A stretch of DNA of 64,000 bases. Source: Fimbriimonadia bacterium (GTDB lineage Bacteria > Armatimonadota > Fimbriimonadia > Fimbriimonadales > Fimbriimonadaceae). The notes beneath the pieces were generated by a model. It saw only the letters and a program-made list of their open reading frames with translations, was not told where the DNA came from and did not search any database. The DNA lies in assembly GCA_030430755.1 (NCBI GenBank), contig JAUIKO010000001.1, positions 62,001 through 126,000 of the forward strand. The letters are read 5' to 3'. The translations under genes were made by a program, and so were the position numbers. Within the stretch, counting starts at the first letter, position 1, and the number at the start of each line of letters is the position of its first letter. Positions 8,855 through 17,405 of this stretch are shown in pieces.

Positions 8855-10495
8855 TTACCCATCGTTGTCATTAATATCTATGAAAGATAAACAGTGATCG
8901 GTTTCGTTTCTTCGGATATAAGATTGGTTAATAAGATCCTTTAGGGGGATTAACCTAGAATCGAGAGATAGTTTTTTTATGCCGATGGGTAATTGATGGA
9001 TGAAATCGATATTATCTAGATAAACTTCTGTTAGATTTAACTGTTCTAAATTTGTAAATTTTTTAAATTTTTTCAACGCGTTGGAAGAAATATTACTTCC
9101 AGTGAGTTCAATGGTTAGTATATTTTGGGGTAGATCTGAAATGTTTTCCCAGTGATCTAAGTCTATGTAATTTAAAAGCACTTCTCGAAGGTAAGTTATT
9201 TTAGATAAATAAGAAAGGGTCTCAGGCAATATGTTACTACTGCTAAGATTGAGTTTTTTAATGGATGGTGACAAGTATTGTATGAAACACCAGTTGTTCA
9301 GTTGAATATTGTTTAATTTGATATCCTCTAAAGATTGAAGATGCTGCAGACTTTTTATATTATTTTCTGTGATAATCGAGTCAGAATAATCTAAAAAATC
9401 AGCATGACTCAGATCAAGCTTTCTTATATTTTCAGGTAGATCTTGGAGACACTCCCATCTATCAAGCGGGATTCTAGATAGATTAAGTTCGGTGAGTTCC
9501 TGAAAGTCATGAAGAAGATGAGGGCAGAGTGTCGTGCCATATTTAGATGCACATCCCGACAAATTAAGTGTTTTAATACTCTTTGGGAAGTATATGAGTA
9601 CACTCCAGTCATCTAAATCGTTATCAGCTAAATCTAAATGTTGTAGGGTGTTAAAATTAGAAATATGGCTCAGAGAATCGGAGTTTAATATATGTCCAGA
9701 GATGGTAATTTGTTGCACTAAAGTTGGTATGTTTTGAAAAGAACCGTTTTCTTCTAGGAATATCCCTACATGAACACTTTGGAAGTGATCGATTCCACAT
9801 TCAAAGTTGTTGTTTTTATGTTGAGTCAGAATATGATAAAAAGTTTCGGCATCTCTTTTCTTTCGTTCTAATATTTCAGAGTTTTCTTGTTTAAGACATG
9901 TACTAAGAAGATCTTTTTTTAACTGATAGATATACTGTAGGTATTCGATAAGTGACTGGAGCTTTGATTGGCGTGATAAAAAGTCTGGGAGCTTATTAGA
10001 ATAAATGATTTTATTTTTCCAGACACTGTTCTGTTTTAAGATATCTATTAAATTGATAATAAAGGATGTAAAGTTATCACTTATGTGAAATTCTGATAGA
10101 ATGAACTTCTGATAGGATATTTTTAAATCCTTAAGATGCTTTTTAGATTCTGGTTTTAATGTTTCTCTTTGCCATTTATTAAACTCTTTATCTAAATGCG
10201 ACATTGAAAGTAAAAAATCTTGTGACAACAATCTTGATTCATCTAGAGTGTGATCAATTAACTGGTACAAGCTTGAAAGTTCCATGTAAGCAATAATTTT
10301 CTCTAGACAGTCTGCAGGAAGATCCATTAATCTGAAAACATTGGAAGATGCACTTTCATCAGGGGTTGTATTTTCTGAATGGCAGAAGGTTTTACTAGAG
10401 CAGAAAAGAAAATAAGAAAGTATGTATACAGATATCCACAAATGTTTGGTATTCATATATTTATATATTGTTAGGAGAGTTGATGAAAACTGCAT
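8855..10495 (-). CDS. Exported F-box-like/leucine-rich-repeat protein (copy A)
   Basis: A 546-residue protein. ATG 10456 (MNTKHLWISVYIL...) gives a cleaner Sec signal peptide than ATG 10495. Directly after the signal and an acidic spacer is an F-box-like motif at residues 57-80 (LMDLPADCLEKI, then SSLYQLI), matching the 'LPxDCLxxI...L..L' core of eukaryotic F-boxes. A helical, charged middle region (about 100-250) is followed by LRRs from about 270 to 530. The LRRs alternate two types: a longer unit ending in 'LDxWxxIxxLP' and a shorter 'SIKxLNLSxSNI' unit. F-box-LRR proteins elsewhere bridge a Skp1-Cullin ubiquitin ligase to targets; that role here is inferred. First of three tandem paralogues. 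Confidence 0.7.
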   Translation of the reverse strand: MQFSSTLLTIYKYMNTKHLWISVYILSYFLFCSSKTFCHSENTTPDESASSNVFRLMDLPADCLEKIIAYMELSSLYQLIDHTLDESRLLSQDFLLSMSHLDKEFNKWQRETLKPESKKHLKDLKISYQKFILSEFHISDNFTSFIINLIDILKQNSVWKNKIIYSNKLPDFLSRQSKLQSLIEYLQYIYQLKKDLLSTCLKQENSEILERKKRDAETFYHILTQHKNNNFECGIDHFQSVHVGIFLEENGSFQNIPTLVQQITISGHILNSDSLSHISNFNTLQHLDLADNDLDDWSVLIYFPKSIKTLNLSGCASKYGTTLCPHLLHDFQELTELNLSRIPLDRWECLQDLPENIRKLDLSHADFLDYSDSIITENNIKSLQHLQSLEDIKLNNIQLNNWCFIQYLSPSIKKLNLSSSNILPETLSYLSKITYLREVLLNYIDLDHWENISDLPQNILTIELTGSNISSNALKKFKKFTNLEQLNLTEVYLDNIDFIHQLPIGIKKLSLDSRLIPLKDLINQSYIRRNETDHCLSFIDINDNDG

Positions 10496-10589
10496 ATTTT
10501 AATAGACGATTACTGGTAATTTTATAGGAGACTGTTTTGGAGATCAATTTCTTATCTCATGGAAAAGAAGGATGTATATGAAAATGTTT

Positions 10590-12302
10590 CTATCCTGTTT
10601 TTATGAAGGATAAAGATTTAAGAGTGTTGTTTAAATAGGCATGGCAATTTTGAAGTAGATCAACGATGGATGCATACGTGGTGTCTAATAAAAGTGTATC
10701 TAAGCTTGGAGGGAGTGAAAAAATATAAGAAATATCTGATGTATAAACCATTTGTAAATTTAATTCACGTAATACTTTTAGTTGAGATAACCGTTTAAGA
10801 TCTTCTGATGATGGATTTGTGTGAAACATATCTAAATTCACAAGAGATGAGGGTAGTTGTGATAAGAAATCCCAATTTTCTAAGGTCACTCCATTTATGA
10901 ATAATGATTCTAAACAGGTAAGTTTCTTTAAGGCCTTCAAGTCGACTCCTTCTAAGTTGCAATAGCTAATATTAAGGGTTTTGAGAGAACAGGGAATCGA
11001 GTATATGAAATTCCAATTTCTAGCATGTACATGTTGTAAATTTAATTCTTCCAACTGATGAAGATGCTCTAGATGATGATCCTCTATTTCAAGTTCATTA
11101 TGATTTAATGTAAGTTTTTTAAGGGTATTTGATAAAAGAGATAGAAATGTCCAGTTTGTAATATTGACACCTTTTAAGTCTAGTTCTGTTAATTGTGTGA
11201 AATGAGATAAAAAATTAAGATCATGGTTTAGTATTCGTGAATAGGAAAGATCAAGTGTTAATAATTGTTCTAACGAATCGCAAGGTTTGTTTTGATCTAG
11301 ATTATGATCTATTCTGACTTTTGAGAGAACTAAATGTTTTAATGATTTTAGTCGACCTAGATGATTTAATGCTAAAGGATTATTTGAGATACTTTTTGAT
11401 AGAGTAAGATTCAATGACTTAGTATGTTCAGGAAAGAGTTCTAGAAGAGGATCATGATCTATTCTGGTGTTTATAAGTACCCAGTGTTTAAGATCTGGAA
11501 TATCTTTTAATATATGGAATATATTTTTATCTAGAAAGTGTTTTTTAATGGAGATACTCTGTAAGGTATTTGGGAGTTTATCAATATTTGTAAGTGGTGG
11601 ATAACATATATCATCGTACTCAAAGTTTATGCTGTATACATAAATAGAGGGTTTACTATCGATGTAAGATTGAAGCTTATTAGTAATATTTTCCATGAGC
11701 TTTATTTTCATGAGTGATGTTTTAAAAAACGTAGAATGTTTCACTAAGATTCTTAGAAGTGTATTGGTAATGATAAAATAATTCAACACGGTTTGATAGA
11801 GTATGGATTCATTTTGAAAATGGGTGTCCAAATGGGTATGTTCTAAGGATCTTTGCGGAGAAGTATGAGGATTCTGAAAAATATCTATGAGTGAGTCTGT
11901 AAAAGCATAAATATGATGTAGACGACCGGATATGGTTTCTATTTGATTCAGGATAAGATGGATGTTTTCTTTTAAAACCTGTTGATGGCTAAAAGAGGCA
12001 TTGTGAATAATTTTTATGTTATCTAACTGCTTCTCTAAATCCGGCAATTTTGCTATATATAAAATCTTATCTTTTTTTGATTGAATATAAATAGATCCAA
12101 TGATGTTGTAGATGTCTTTTAGATCTATATCACGAAGAATATAACTCAAGCAATCTGGTGGAATATCTAATAACTTAAAAACTTTTTGTTGTTGTAATGG
12201 ACATTTATTATCGCATTTGACAGATTCCTGTTCTATAGAAAAAATTTTGTTTTCTGAGAGAAGTATCAAAAATGTAATCAAAATAGAGAATGATAATTTC
12301 AT
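10590..12302 (-). CDS. Exported F-box-like/leucine-rich-repeat protein (copy B)
   Basis: A 570-residue paralogue of the flanking genes. A signal peptide (about residues 1-22, MKLSFSILITFLILLS...) is followed by CxxxC (residues 30-34) and an F-box-like motif at residues 44-70 (LLDIPPDCLSYI, then LKDIYNII). A helical middle (about 75-210) precedes LRRs from about 225 to 550 with the same alternating pattern as copy A: LEELNLQHVHARNWNFIYSIP, then SLKTLNISYCNL. It is probably translocated across the inner membrane by Sec. No enzyme motif is visible; it is likely a protein-protein interaction scaffold. The spacer to copy A is 94 nt, so co-transcription is possible. Confidence 0.7.
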   Translation of the reverse strand: MKLSFSILITFLILLSENKIFSIEQESVKCDNKCPLQQQKVFKLLDIPPDCLSYILRDIDLKDIYNIIGSIYIQSKKDKILYIAKLPDLEKQLDNIKIIHNASFSHQQVLKENIHLILNQIETISGRLHHIYAFTDSLIDIFQNPHTSPQRSLEHTHLDTHFQNESILYQTVLNYFIITNTLLRILVKHSTFFKTSLMKIKLMENITNKLQSYIDSKPSIYVYSINFEYDDICYPPLTNIDKLPNTLQSISIKKHFLDKNIFHILKDIPDLKHWVLINTRIDHDPLLELFPEHTKSLNLTLSKSISNNPLALNHLGRLKSLKHLVLSKVRIDHNLDQNKPCDSLEQLLTLDLSYSRILNHDLNFLSHFTQLTELDLKGVNITNWTFLSLLSNTLKKLTLNHNELEIEDHHLEHLHQLEELNLQHVHARNWNFIYSIPCSLKTLNISYCNLEGVDLKALKKLTCLESLFINGVTLENWDFLSQLPSSLVNLDMFHTNPSSEDLKRLSQLKVLRELNLQMVYTSDISYIFSLPPSLDTLLLDTTYASIVDLLQNCHAYLNNTLKSLSFIKTG

Positions 12303-12386
12303 ATGAGTATTGTAATATGATTTCCATTAAATGACAAATATTTTAGAAAACATCAACAATACTCTCTGTTTTTTGGAAGTAAGGAG

Positions 12387-14084
12387 TTAATTAAATTCTA
12401 TAAAATCAAGTTTAATTAACTCCCCATCTATTAACATAGAACTATTATGTAAAATTTCTTCCAGTCCTGCGGTGTTGCTATGTGTAAGAACTTTTTTAAT
12501 ACTTTTGGGGAGTGATGTTATAAAGTGATAATCGATATTTATACCACGAGCATTTCTTAAATCTAAGTGTTCAAGCTGGTTAAAATTACGAAATCCCGTG
12601 TGTGGTAGCGATATAGATCCTTCAATGTTACGTAATAAAAGTGTTTTTAATACAGGAAGTTTAGAGAGTTCTACTATAGGTGATGAATCTAGTTGATCTC
12701 CTGAAGGAATGCTTACATTGTTAAGATTGATTGTTTCTACTCTGATTAGATGACTAAGATGACTAAAGAATGTATCAGGAATAGTATTTCTAGATAAATC
12801 CAAGTGAGTAATGCTCGGTGAAAGTTGCGAAAGGAATGTCCAGTCTGTACCAGGGAAAGCACTTAATACTAATGTTTTTAAGTTTTCTAGTCTTGATAGA
12901 GAATTTATTGCTTCTTGTGTAATACTTTCTGGGGATATGATTTCCAAGTGAGTAATACTAGTGGGTATTATTTTCAGAAAATCATATTCATTGAATTTGT
13001 TTTTGGATAAATCTAGCCTGTTCAGGGATTCAAGGTGTTCTAAATTACAAATACCAATATAAGAAAAATTGCAGTAGTTGCAACTTAAATATTCTAGATT
13101 GTTAGGAAGATATTTGATGAAGGGTATCATTTCAAAGGAATCTCGGATTTGGAAATTTTTTAATGCATGAAACTGATGTAACAACTCTAATTGAATAGTT
13201 GGATCTTCAGAAGAGTCACATAAACTGGGATCAAGATCTGCATCTAATTTAATTGAATGGATAGTCTTTGAAAAGGTGTTTCTGGCATTTTTAAGCGGAT
13301 ATTTTTCATGATACAGTTGAATCTTTATATTGTAAACGTGGAGTAAATTTTTACTTTTTTTAAGCTCTGCAATTTTCTCTAGAAGATTTTTTTTTAAATT
13401 GTATTGTTCCTGTAGTTTAGGATTTAATACTATCAGTCTAGTTATATAGTTGCTATAGGAATCAAGGATAAGTGACAAATCTTGCAAAAAAGTTTGGAGT
13501 TTTTTTTCACATTCACAAGCTTTTAATAGCTGTTCATCATCTAAAGTTTTGTCTTTCCAACACTCTGTTTTATTCACCACATTCAGGAGATTAATGGTAA
13601 ATGCGATAAATTTTTCTGATATCCGTATGTTTTTAGTAACGTATTCGTAAAAACTATGTTTGAAAGTATTGTAAGAATTTATTTCTTGGTCCGATTCTTG
13701 ATCCTTTTCCATTTCTTCCATAAGAGCATATTGGTTTTTAATATGGATAAGTTTTTTTTCTAGGTTGTCGTAGTAAACATGAACGCAGGTGTCCAGGAGA
13801 CTAAAAATTTCAGAGGTATCAAGATGATGAACTACGATTAGCAAGCAGTCATAGGGTAATTGCATAAGTTTAACCTTTTGCGTCAATACTTCCTCTCCGG
13901 TTTCGTTTTGATTGAATACTTGGGACTCACTTTGTAAGTTTTCTAATTCTAGATCAGCTGCTGAAAAAGAATGAATGGTTATCAATATACTCAATGAAAT
14001 CATGAAACATTCTAGTGATGTTTTAATGACACTTGATTGGCGTGTAATATTTTTCATGTATACATATTTATGCATAAATTTCAA
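12387..14084 (-). CDS. Exported F-box-like/leucine-rich-repeat protein (copy C)
   Basis: A 565-residue protein, the most upstream of the three tandem F-box-LRR paralogues. The annotated first codon is ATG 14084; ATG 14057 (MKNITRQSS...) is also possible. A hydrophobic export segment spans about residues 28-42. The F-box-like motif is at residues 73-98 (LMQLPYDCLLIV, then SEIFSLLD). Long helices (about 105-245) separate it from LRRs at about 290-540, which show the same 'W-T-F-L-S-Q-L-S-P-S-I-T-H-L-D-L-S' alternation. It is divergent from the Cys-repeat LRR gene at 14167, with an 82-nt shared promoter region. Confidence 0.7.
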   Translation of the reverse strand: MKFMHKYVYMKNITRQSSVIKTSLECFMISLSILITIHSFSAADLELENLQSESQVFNQNETGEEVLTQKVKLMQLPYDCLLIVVHHLDTSEIFSLLDTCVHVYYDNLEKKLIHIKNQYALMEEMEKDQESDQEINSYNTFKHSFYEYVTKNIRISEKFIAFTINLLNVVNKTECWKDKTLDDEQLLKACECEKKLQTFLQDLSLILDSYSNYITRLIVLNPKLQEQYNLKKNLLEKIAELKKSKNLLHVYNIKIQLYHEKYPLKNARNTFSKTIHSIKLDADLDPSLCDSSEDPTIQLELLHQFHALKNFQIRDSFEMIPFIKYLPNNLEYLSCNYCNFSYIGICNLEHLESLNRLDLSKNKFNEYDFLKIIPTSITHLEIISPESITQEAINSLSRLENLKTLVLSAFPGTDWTFLSQLSPSITHLDLSRNTIPDTFFSHLSHLIRVETINLNNVSIPSGDQLDSSPIVELSKLPVLKTLLLRNIEGSISLPHTGFRNFNQLEHLDLRNARGINIDYHFITSLPKSIKKVLTHSNTAGLEEILHNSSMLIDGELIKLDFIEFN

Positions 14085-14166
14085 ATTCTTTAATCCATGA
14101 GAAATACCTAGTTGATAGAATTATTCGCTATTGATTTGTTTTTGTCAAAGGTGTATTATTTAATTT

Positions 14167-15186
14167 ATGTTGAAAAAAATATACATATTATTGTTTTTAG
14201 GGATTTTTGTTCCTATTTATTCTTGTCATGATCGTAGTGACATTTGTTCAGATTGTTCCTATGAAATAGATAGTGGAATTGCAAATATTCAGATTGATAG
14301 AGTAAGGAGCTCAAGTGGTAGTCATAAGTTGTGTTCAGATTGTTTGTATGAGGTAGATAGCAGGACTACAGATGTTCTTACAGAAAGAGTAGGAAGTGCA
14401 AGTGGTGGTGATAGGTTATGTTCGGATTGCATATGTGACTTAGAATCTAGTGACACAGATGTTCAGGTTGATAGAGTAAGGAGTTCAAATGGCTGTCAAA
14501 GAGTATATTTGGATTGTACATGTGAAGTAGATAGTAGAGCTCCAGGAGTTCATCAGATAGTGGATGAGAATACTTCTCCTGGAGAGACAGAAGAAAAGAT
14601 ATTAATAGCAGATTTTTCTGGAGAGAAACTATCTCAACTCAATTGGAAGATTGCGATTCGTTCATTGCCAGCATGTGTTACACATTTACTTTTACAACGA
14701 TCAAATTATCAGGGTGAATTATCGGAGTGTTTTCGCTATTTTACTCATCTTAGAGAGGTGAACCTGGAAAGATGTTTATTAAGTTCTGAGGTTTGGAGAG
14801 GAGTGATAGATGCTTTGGGTAATGCCAGAGTGGAAGACTTAAATTTATGTAAGTCGAATTATAAAGGGGAAGGTATTTTTCACATTCATCGATACAAGTC
14901 TCTTGAAAAGTTGAATCTTCGTGGAATACAAATGATTTCCGATCATTGGTCTTGTATGATAAGTTTACTGAGTTATACAAACTTGGAAACACTGAATTTA
15001 TCAGATACCAACTTTCAAGGTGAAGAAATTATGTCTTTGATAGATTGTGAAAAATTAGTAAACATAAATTTTGCACACTGTTATTTGTCTTCTGAAAAAT
15101 GGAAGAGTTTTCTAAGGAGATCAAGAAATAGAATATCCATTGTGAAACCTTATTTCAATACAGAATGTGCTTGTACTATTAGCTAG
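14167..15186 (+). CDS. Exported Cys-rich-repeat/LRR protein
   Basis: A 339-residue protein with a signal peptide (about residues 1-20, possibly ending at a cysteine in IYSC). Residues 24-140 hold four degenerate ~29-residue repeats: CSDC followed by YE(V/I)DS(R/G) and (D/E)RVxSxSG; the fourth copy loses the first cysteine. Residues 150-325 form LRRs that use the same two-part unit with a conserved Trp (SSEVWRGVI, SDHWSCMI, SSEKWKSFL) as the three F-box-LRR neighbours. It has no F-box. The paired cysteines suggest disulphides or metal binding outside the cytoplasm. Family unknown; it is evidently related to the neighbouring cluster by its LRR half. Confidence 0.7.
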   Translation: MLKKIYILLFLGIFVPIYSCHDRSDICSDCSYEIDSGIANIQIDRVRSSSGSHKLCSDCLYEVDSRTTDVLTERVGSASGGDRLCSDCICDLESSDTDVQVDRVRSSNGCQRVYLDCTCEVDSRAPGVHQIVDENTSPGETEEKILIADFSGEKLSQLNWKIAIRSLPACVTHLLLQRSNYQGELSECFRYFTHLREVNLERCLLSSEVWRGVIDALGNARVEDLNLCKSNYKGEGIFHIHRYKSLEKLNLRGIQMISDHWSCMISLLSYTNLETLNLSDTNFQGEEIMSLIDCEKLVNINFAHCYLSSEKWKSFLRRSRNRISIVKPYFNTECACTIS

Positions 15187-15221
15187 ATAATGATTCCATA
15201 AACATGGAATCATTATCTTTT
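15187..15221. terminator. Bidirectional rho-independent-like terminator
   Basis: A perfect 13-bp inverted repeat (15187-15199 / 15204-15216, loop AAAC) followed by CTTTTA lies between the convergent LRR gene and prfB and can serve both. Confidence 0.75.
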
Positions 15222-15232
15222 AGCGCGTACTA

Positions 15233-16355
15233 TTAGGTTAAGTCATCAGATAGATCGACTTCTTTTTTAGGGTTTTTCAGATACGCTTGGATGAATAGAT
15301 CGATTTGTCCGTCCATAACACCTATAACATTTGAATCTTCACAACCTGTACGATGATCTTTTACCATGGTATACGGCTGCATAACATAACTTCGTATCTG
15401 TCTTCCCCATTCAGCGGGGCCAGTCTCTTTTCTTTTTTGGGAAAGTTCTTTATCTGTCTCAATTTTTTGTCGATTTTTTAGGCGGGCCATTAATACCTTA
15501 AGGGCAGCATCTTTATTCTTATGTTGACTTCTGTCATTCTGACACTGCACTACAATGCCAGTAGGTTTGTGAGTGATTCTTACCGCACTTTCCGTTTTGT
15601 TTACATGCTGGCCACCAGCTCCACCAGCTCTTAAAGTATCTATCGAAATATCATCTGGCTGAATAGTGAGTTCTGTTTCTTCAGCTTCGGGCAATACTTC
15701 TACTTTTGCAAAGGAAGTGTGTCTTCTTGCTGAAGCATCAAAAGGTGATATACGTACGAGTCTATGAACACCATGTTCGCTCTTAAAATATCCGTATGCA
15801 CAATTGCCACTTAAGAGAAAGGAGATAGATCTATAACCCGCAACATCACCAGGGGTTTCAGAAAGTTCTTGAATTTTAAATCCTCGATTAGCAGCCCATC
15901 TTTGATACATTCTGTAAAGCATAGATGCCCAGTCGCAAGCTTCTGAACCACCCGCGCCTGCATTGATTTCAATGACGGCATTTTTTTGATCAACTTCTGC
16001 ACTGAGTAGTGTTTGCAATTCAAGCTCATTCAAGTTTTTGACAAGAAGATTTGTTTGCTGTAGAATCTCCTTTTCCATGACTGAATCTGAATCAGATTGG
16101 AGGAGCTCAGACATTTCAATGAGATCATTGCATAATCTATTTAAAGAATGATAGCCTTTGATTTTTTCTTGAAGAAATGAAAGTTGTTTTAATTTTTTTT
16201 GTGCATCTGATGGTGAGTTCCAAAAATTCAGATCTTCCGTTTCTATTTGTATCAGTTCTATTTTTTTCTCAAGTTTAGGTACGTCAAAGATAACCTCGTA
16301 TGGTGGCGATACGAGACTTAGATTTATTTAAGAGTTCCAATAATTCATAGTCCAT
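15233..16355 (-). CDS. prfB: Peptide chain release factor 2, with programmed +1 frameshift
   Basis: RF2 recognises UGA and UAA stops and triggers peptide release. The main frame (from 16114 down) holds the tripeptide anticodon SPF ([13 protein letters not shown]) and the catalytic GGQ ([15 protein letters not shown]). The frame continues upstream of the first in-frame Met only if ribosomes shift: a short zero frame starts at ATG 16355 ([20 protein letters not shown]...) and reaches CTT-TGA at 16289-16284. Slipping forward one base reads CTT-GAC and continues as [10 protein letters not shown]... to give about 373 residues, the usual RF2 size. The full gene is therefore two overlapping frames, not a pseudogene. 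Expression is autoregulated: low RF2 favours the shift. Confidence 0.93.
16283..16298 (-). promoter_or_regulatory. prfB programmed +1 frameshift site
   Basis: The minus-strand sequence CGAGGTTATCTTTGAC combines an internal Shine-Dalgarno-like GAGG, the slippery CTT codon and the in-frame TGA followed by C, as in the well-known bacterial RF2 site (AGGGGGTATCTTTGAC in Escherichia coli). The spacing from GAGG to CTT is short, as required. Confidence 0.92.
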
Positions 16356-16417
16356 TACTTAATATTTTACACTTTTCATTTATTTTTAACATGAATGTTG
16401 TTTAGTTGTAAAATATA

Positions 16418-17341
16418 ATGTTTCTTTTATATCGAAGATCATGGATACTAAAACTTAAGATGAATTTCAGGATGAGTGATTTCTTTATAGATAGATGTAG
16501 ATTATTTCGAGTTGTTTTCTCTTTTTTTATTCTAGTACAGGTCTTTGATGTGAAGGGAAGTGATATCGGCAATGAACCGGATCACTCTTGTGATATTCAT
16601 GTACAAAAACATGGCATAAATGTAGGTTCCTATAGCTTAGAAGGCTATAAAATAGGTTCTAGATGTATCTTGCTATCAGACTTTTTTTTAAAGACCAGAT
16701 ACGAAAAATTATTTGCTTCGAAAAAGAAATCGATGGAGATGGATTCTTCATGTTATTCTTTTGGAGTTCAAAAGATGTTAGGGAATTATTTCGGAGAAGC
16801 ATTCAGAGTGGGCTTAAGCATGAATTATTTGCCTTCATCGAGTGTATGTAAGATGAGTTCTTCTGAAATAAGCCAAGCAAAATATGGAGCAGTAGTACAT
16901 TATTCACTTTCCGGAAAATGGGGTGAGGGAAAAGTAGCCTATAAAACATCTTGGGAGCCAATCAGTACTCATCGAGATAGTGCTAGCAAGTGCCAGAGTT
17001 TAACATCACAATATCAGTTTAAAAAAAAGATGAATGAAAATTTGAATTTCAATTTGATACCAACTATAAGTTTTCAAAAAGTAGACTATAAACGTAAAAG
17101 TGATGTTGGGTTATTTCCTTGGTTTAAGGGGAATATTAATCTTAGATTAAATAATTTTATCTGCTTACATCTAGATGTTTATTATTTTAATCAGGGTATT
17201 CCTCTCCAGTCTGGATTATTTCGAACAATATCATCACCATATTTATTGGAATATAAAAAACTAAGAGCAAATGCTTCGGTAAAAAATATCTATAATAAAT
17301 CTGTATTTTTACTTGGATTAGGTTTAGATTTTAAAATTTAA
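16418..17341 (+). CDS. Exported beta-barrel-like protein (putative outer-membrane protein)
   Basis: A 307-residue protein with a basic-then-hydrophobic N-terminus (export segment about residues 26-48; MNFRMSDFF... at residue 15 is a plausible start). The mature part alternates polar and hydrophobic residues in many short strands, and the protein ends in LLGLGLDFKI, like the last strand of an outer-membrane beta-barrel. No pathway signature is visible. It is followed after 16 nt by the coiled-coil lipoprotein gene and then by a nitroreductase, so the first two may form an envelope unit. Assignment rests on strand pattern only. Confidence 0.55.
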   Translation: MFLLYRRSWILKLKMNFRMSDFFIDRCRLFRVVFSFFILVQVFDVKGSDIGNEPDHSCDIHVQKHGINVGSYSLEGYKIGSRCILLSDFFLKTRYEKLFASKKKSMEMDSSCYSFGVQKMLGNYFGEAFRVGLSMNYLPSSSVCKMSSSEISQAKYGAVVHYSLSGKWGEGKVAYKTSWEPISTHRDSASKCQSLTSQYQFKKKMNENLNFNLIPTISFQKVDYKRKSDVGLFPWFKGNINLRLNNFICLHLDVYYFNQGIPLQSGLFRTISSPYLLEYKKLRANASVKNIYNKSVFLLGLGLDFKI

Positions 17342-17405
17342 GCCCGATATATTATTCATGATGCCAAGATTTTTTACAGTTTTACCAAGAGCCCATGTGG
17401 AAGAA

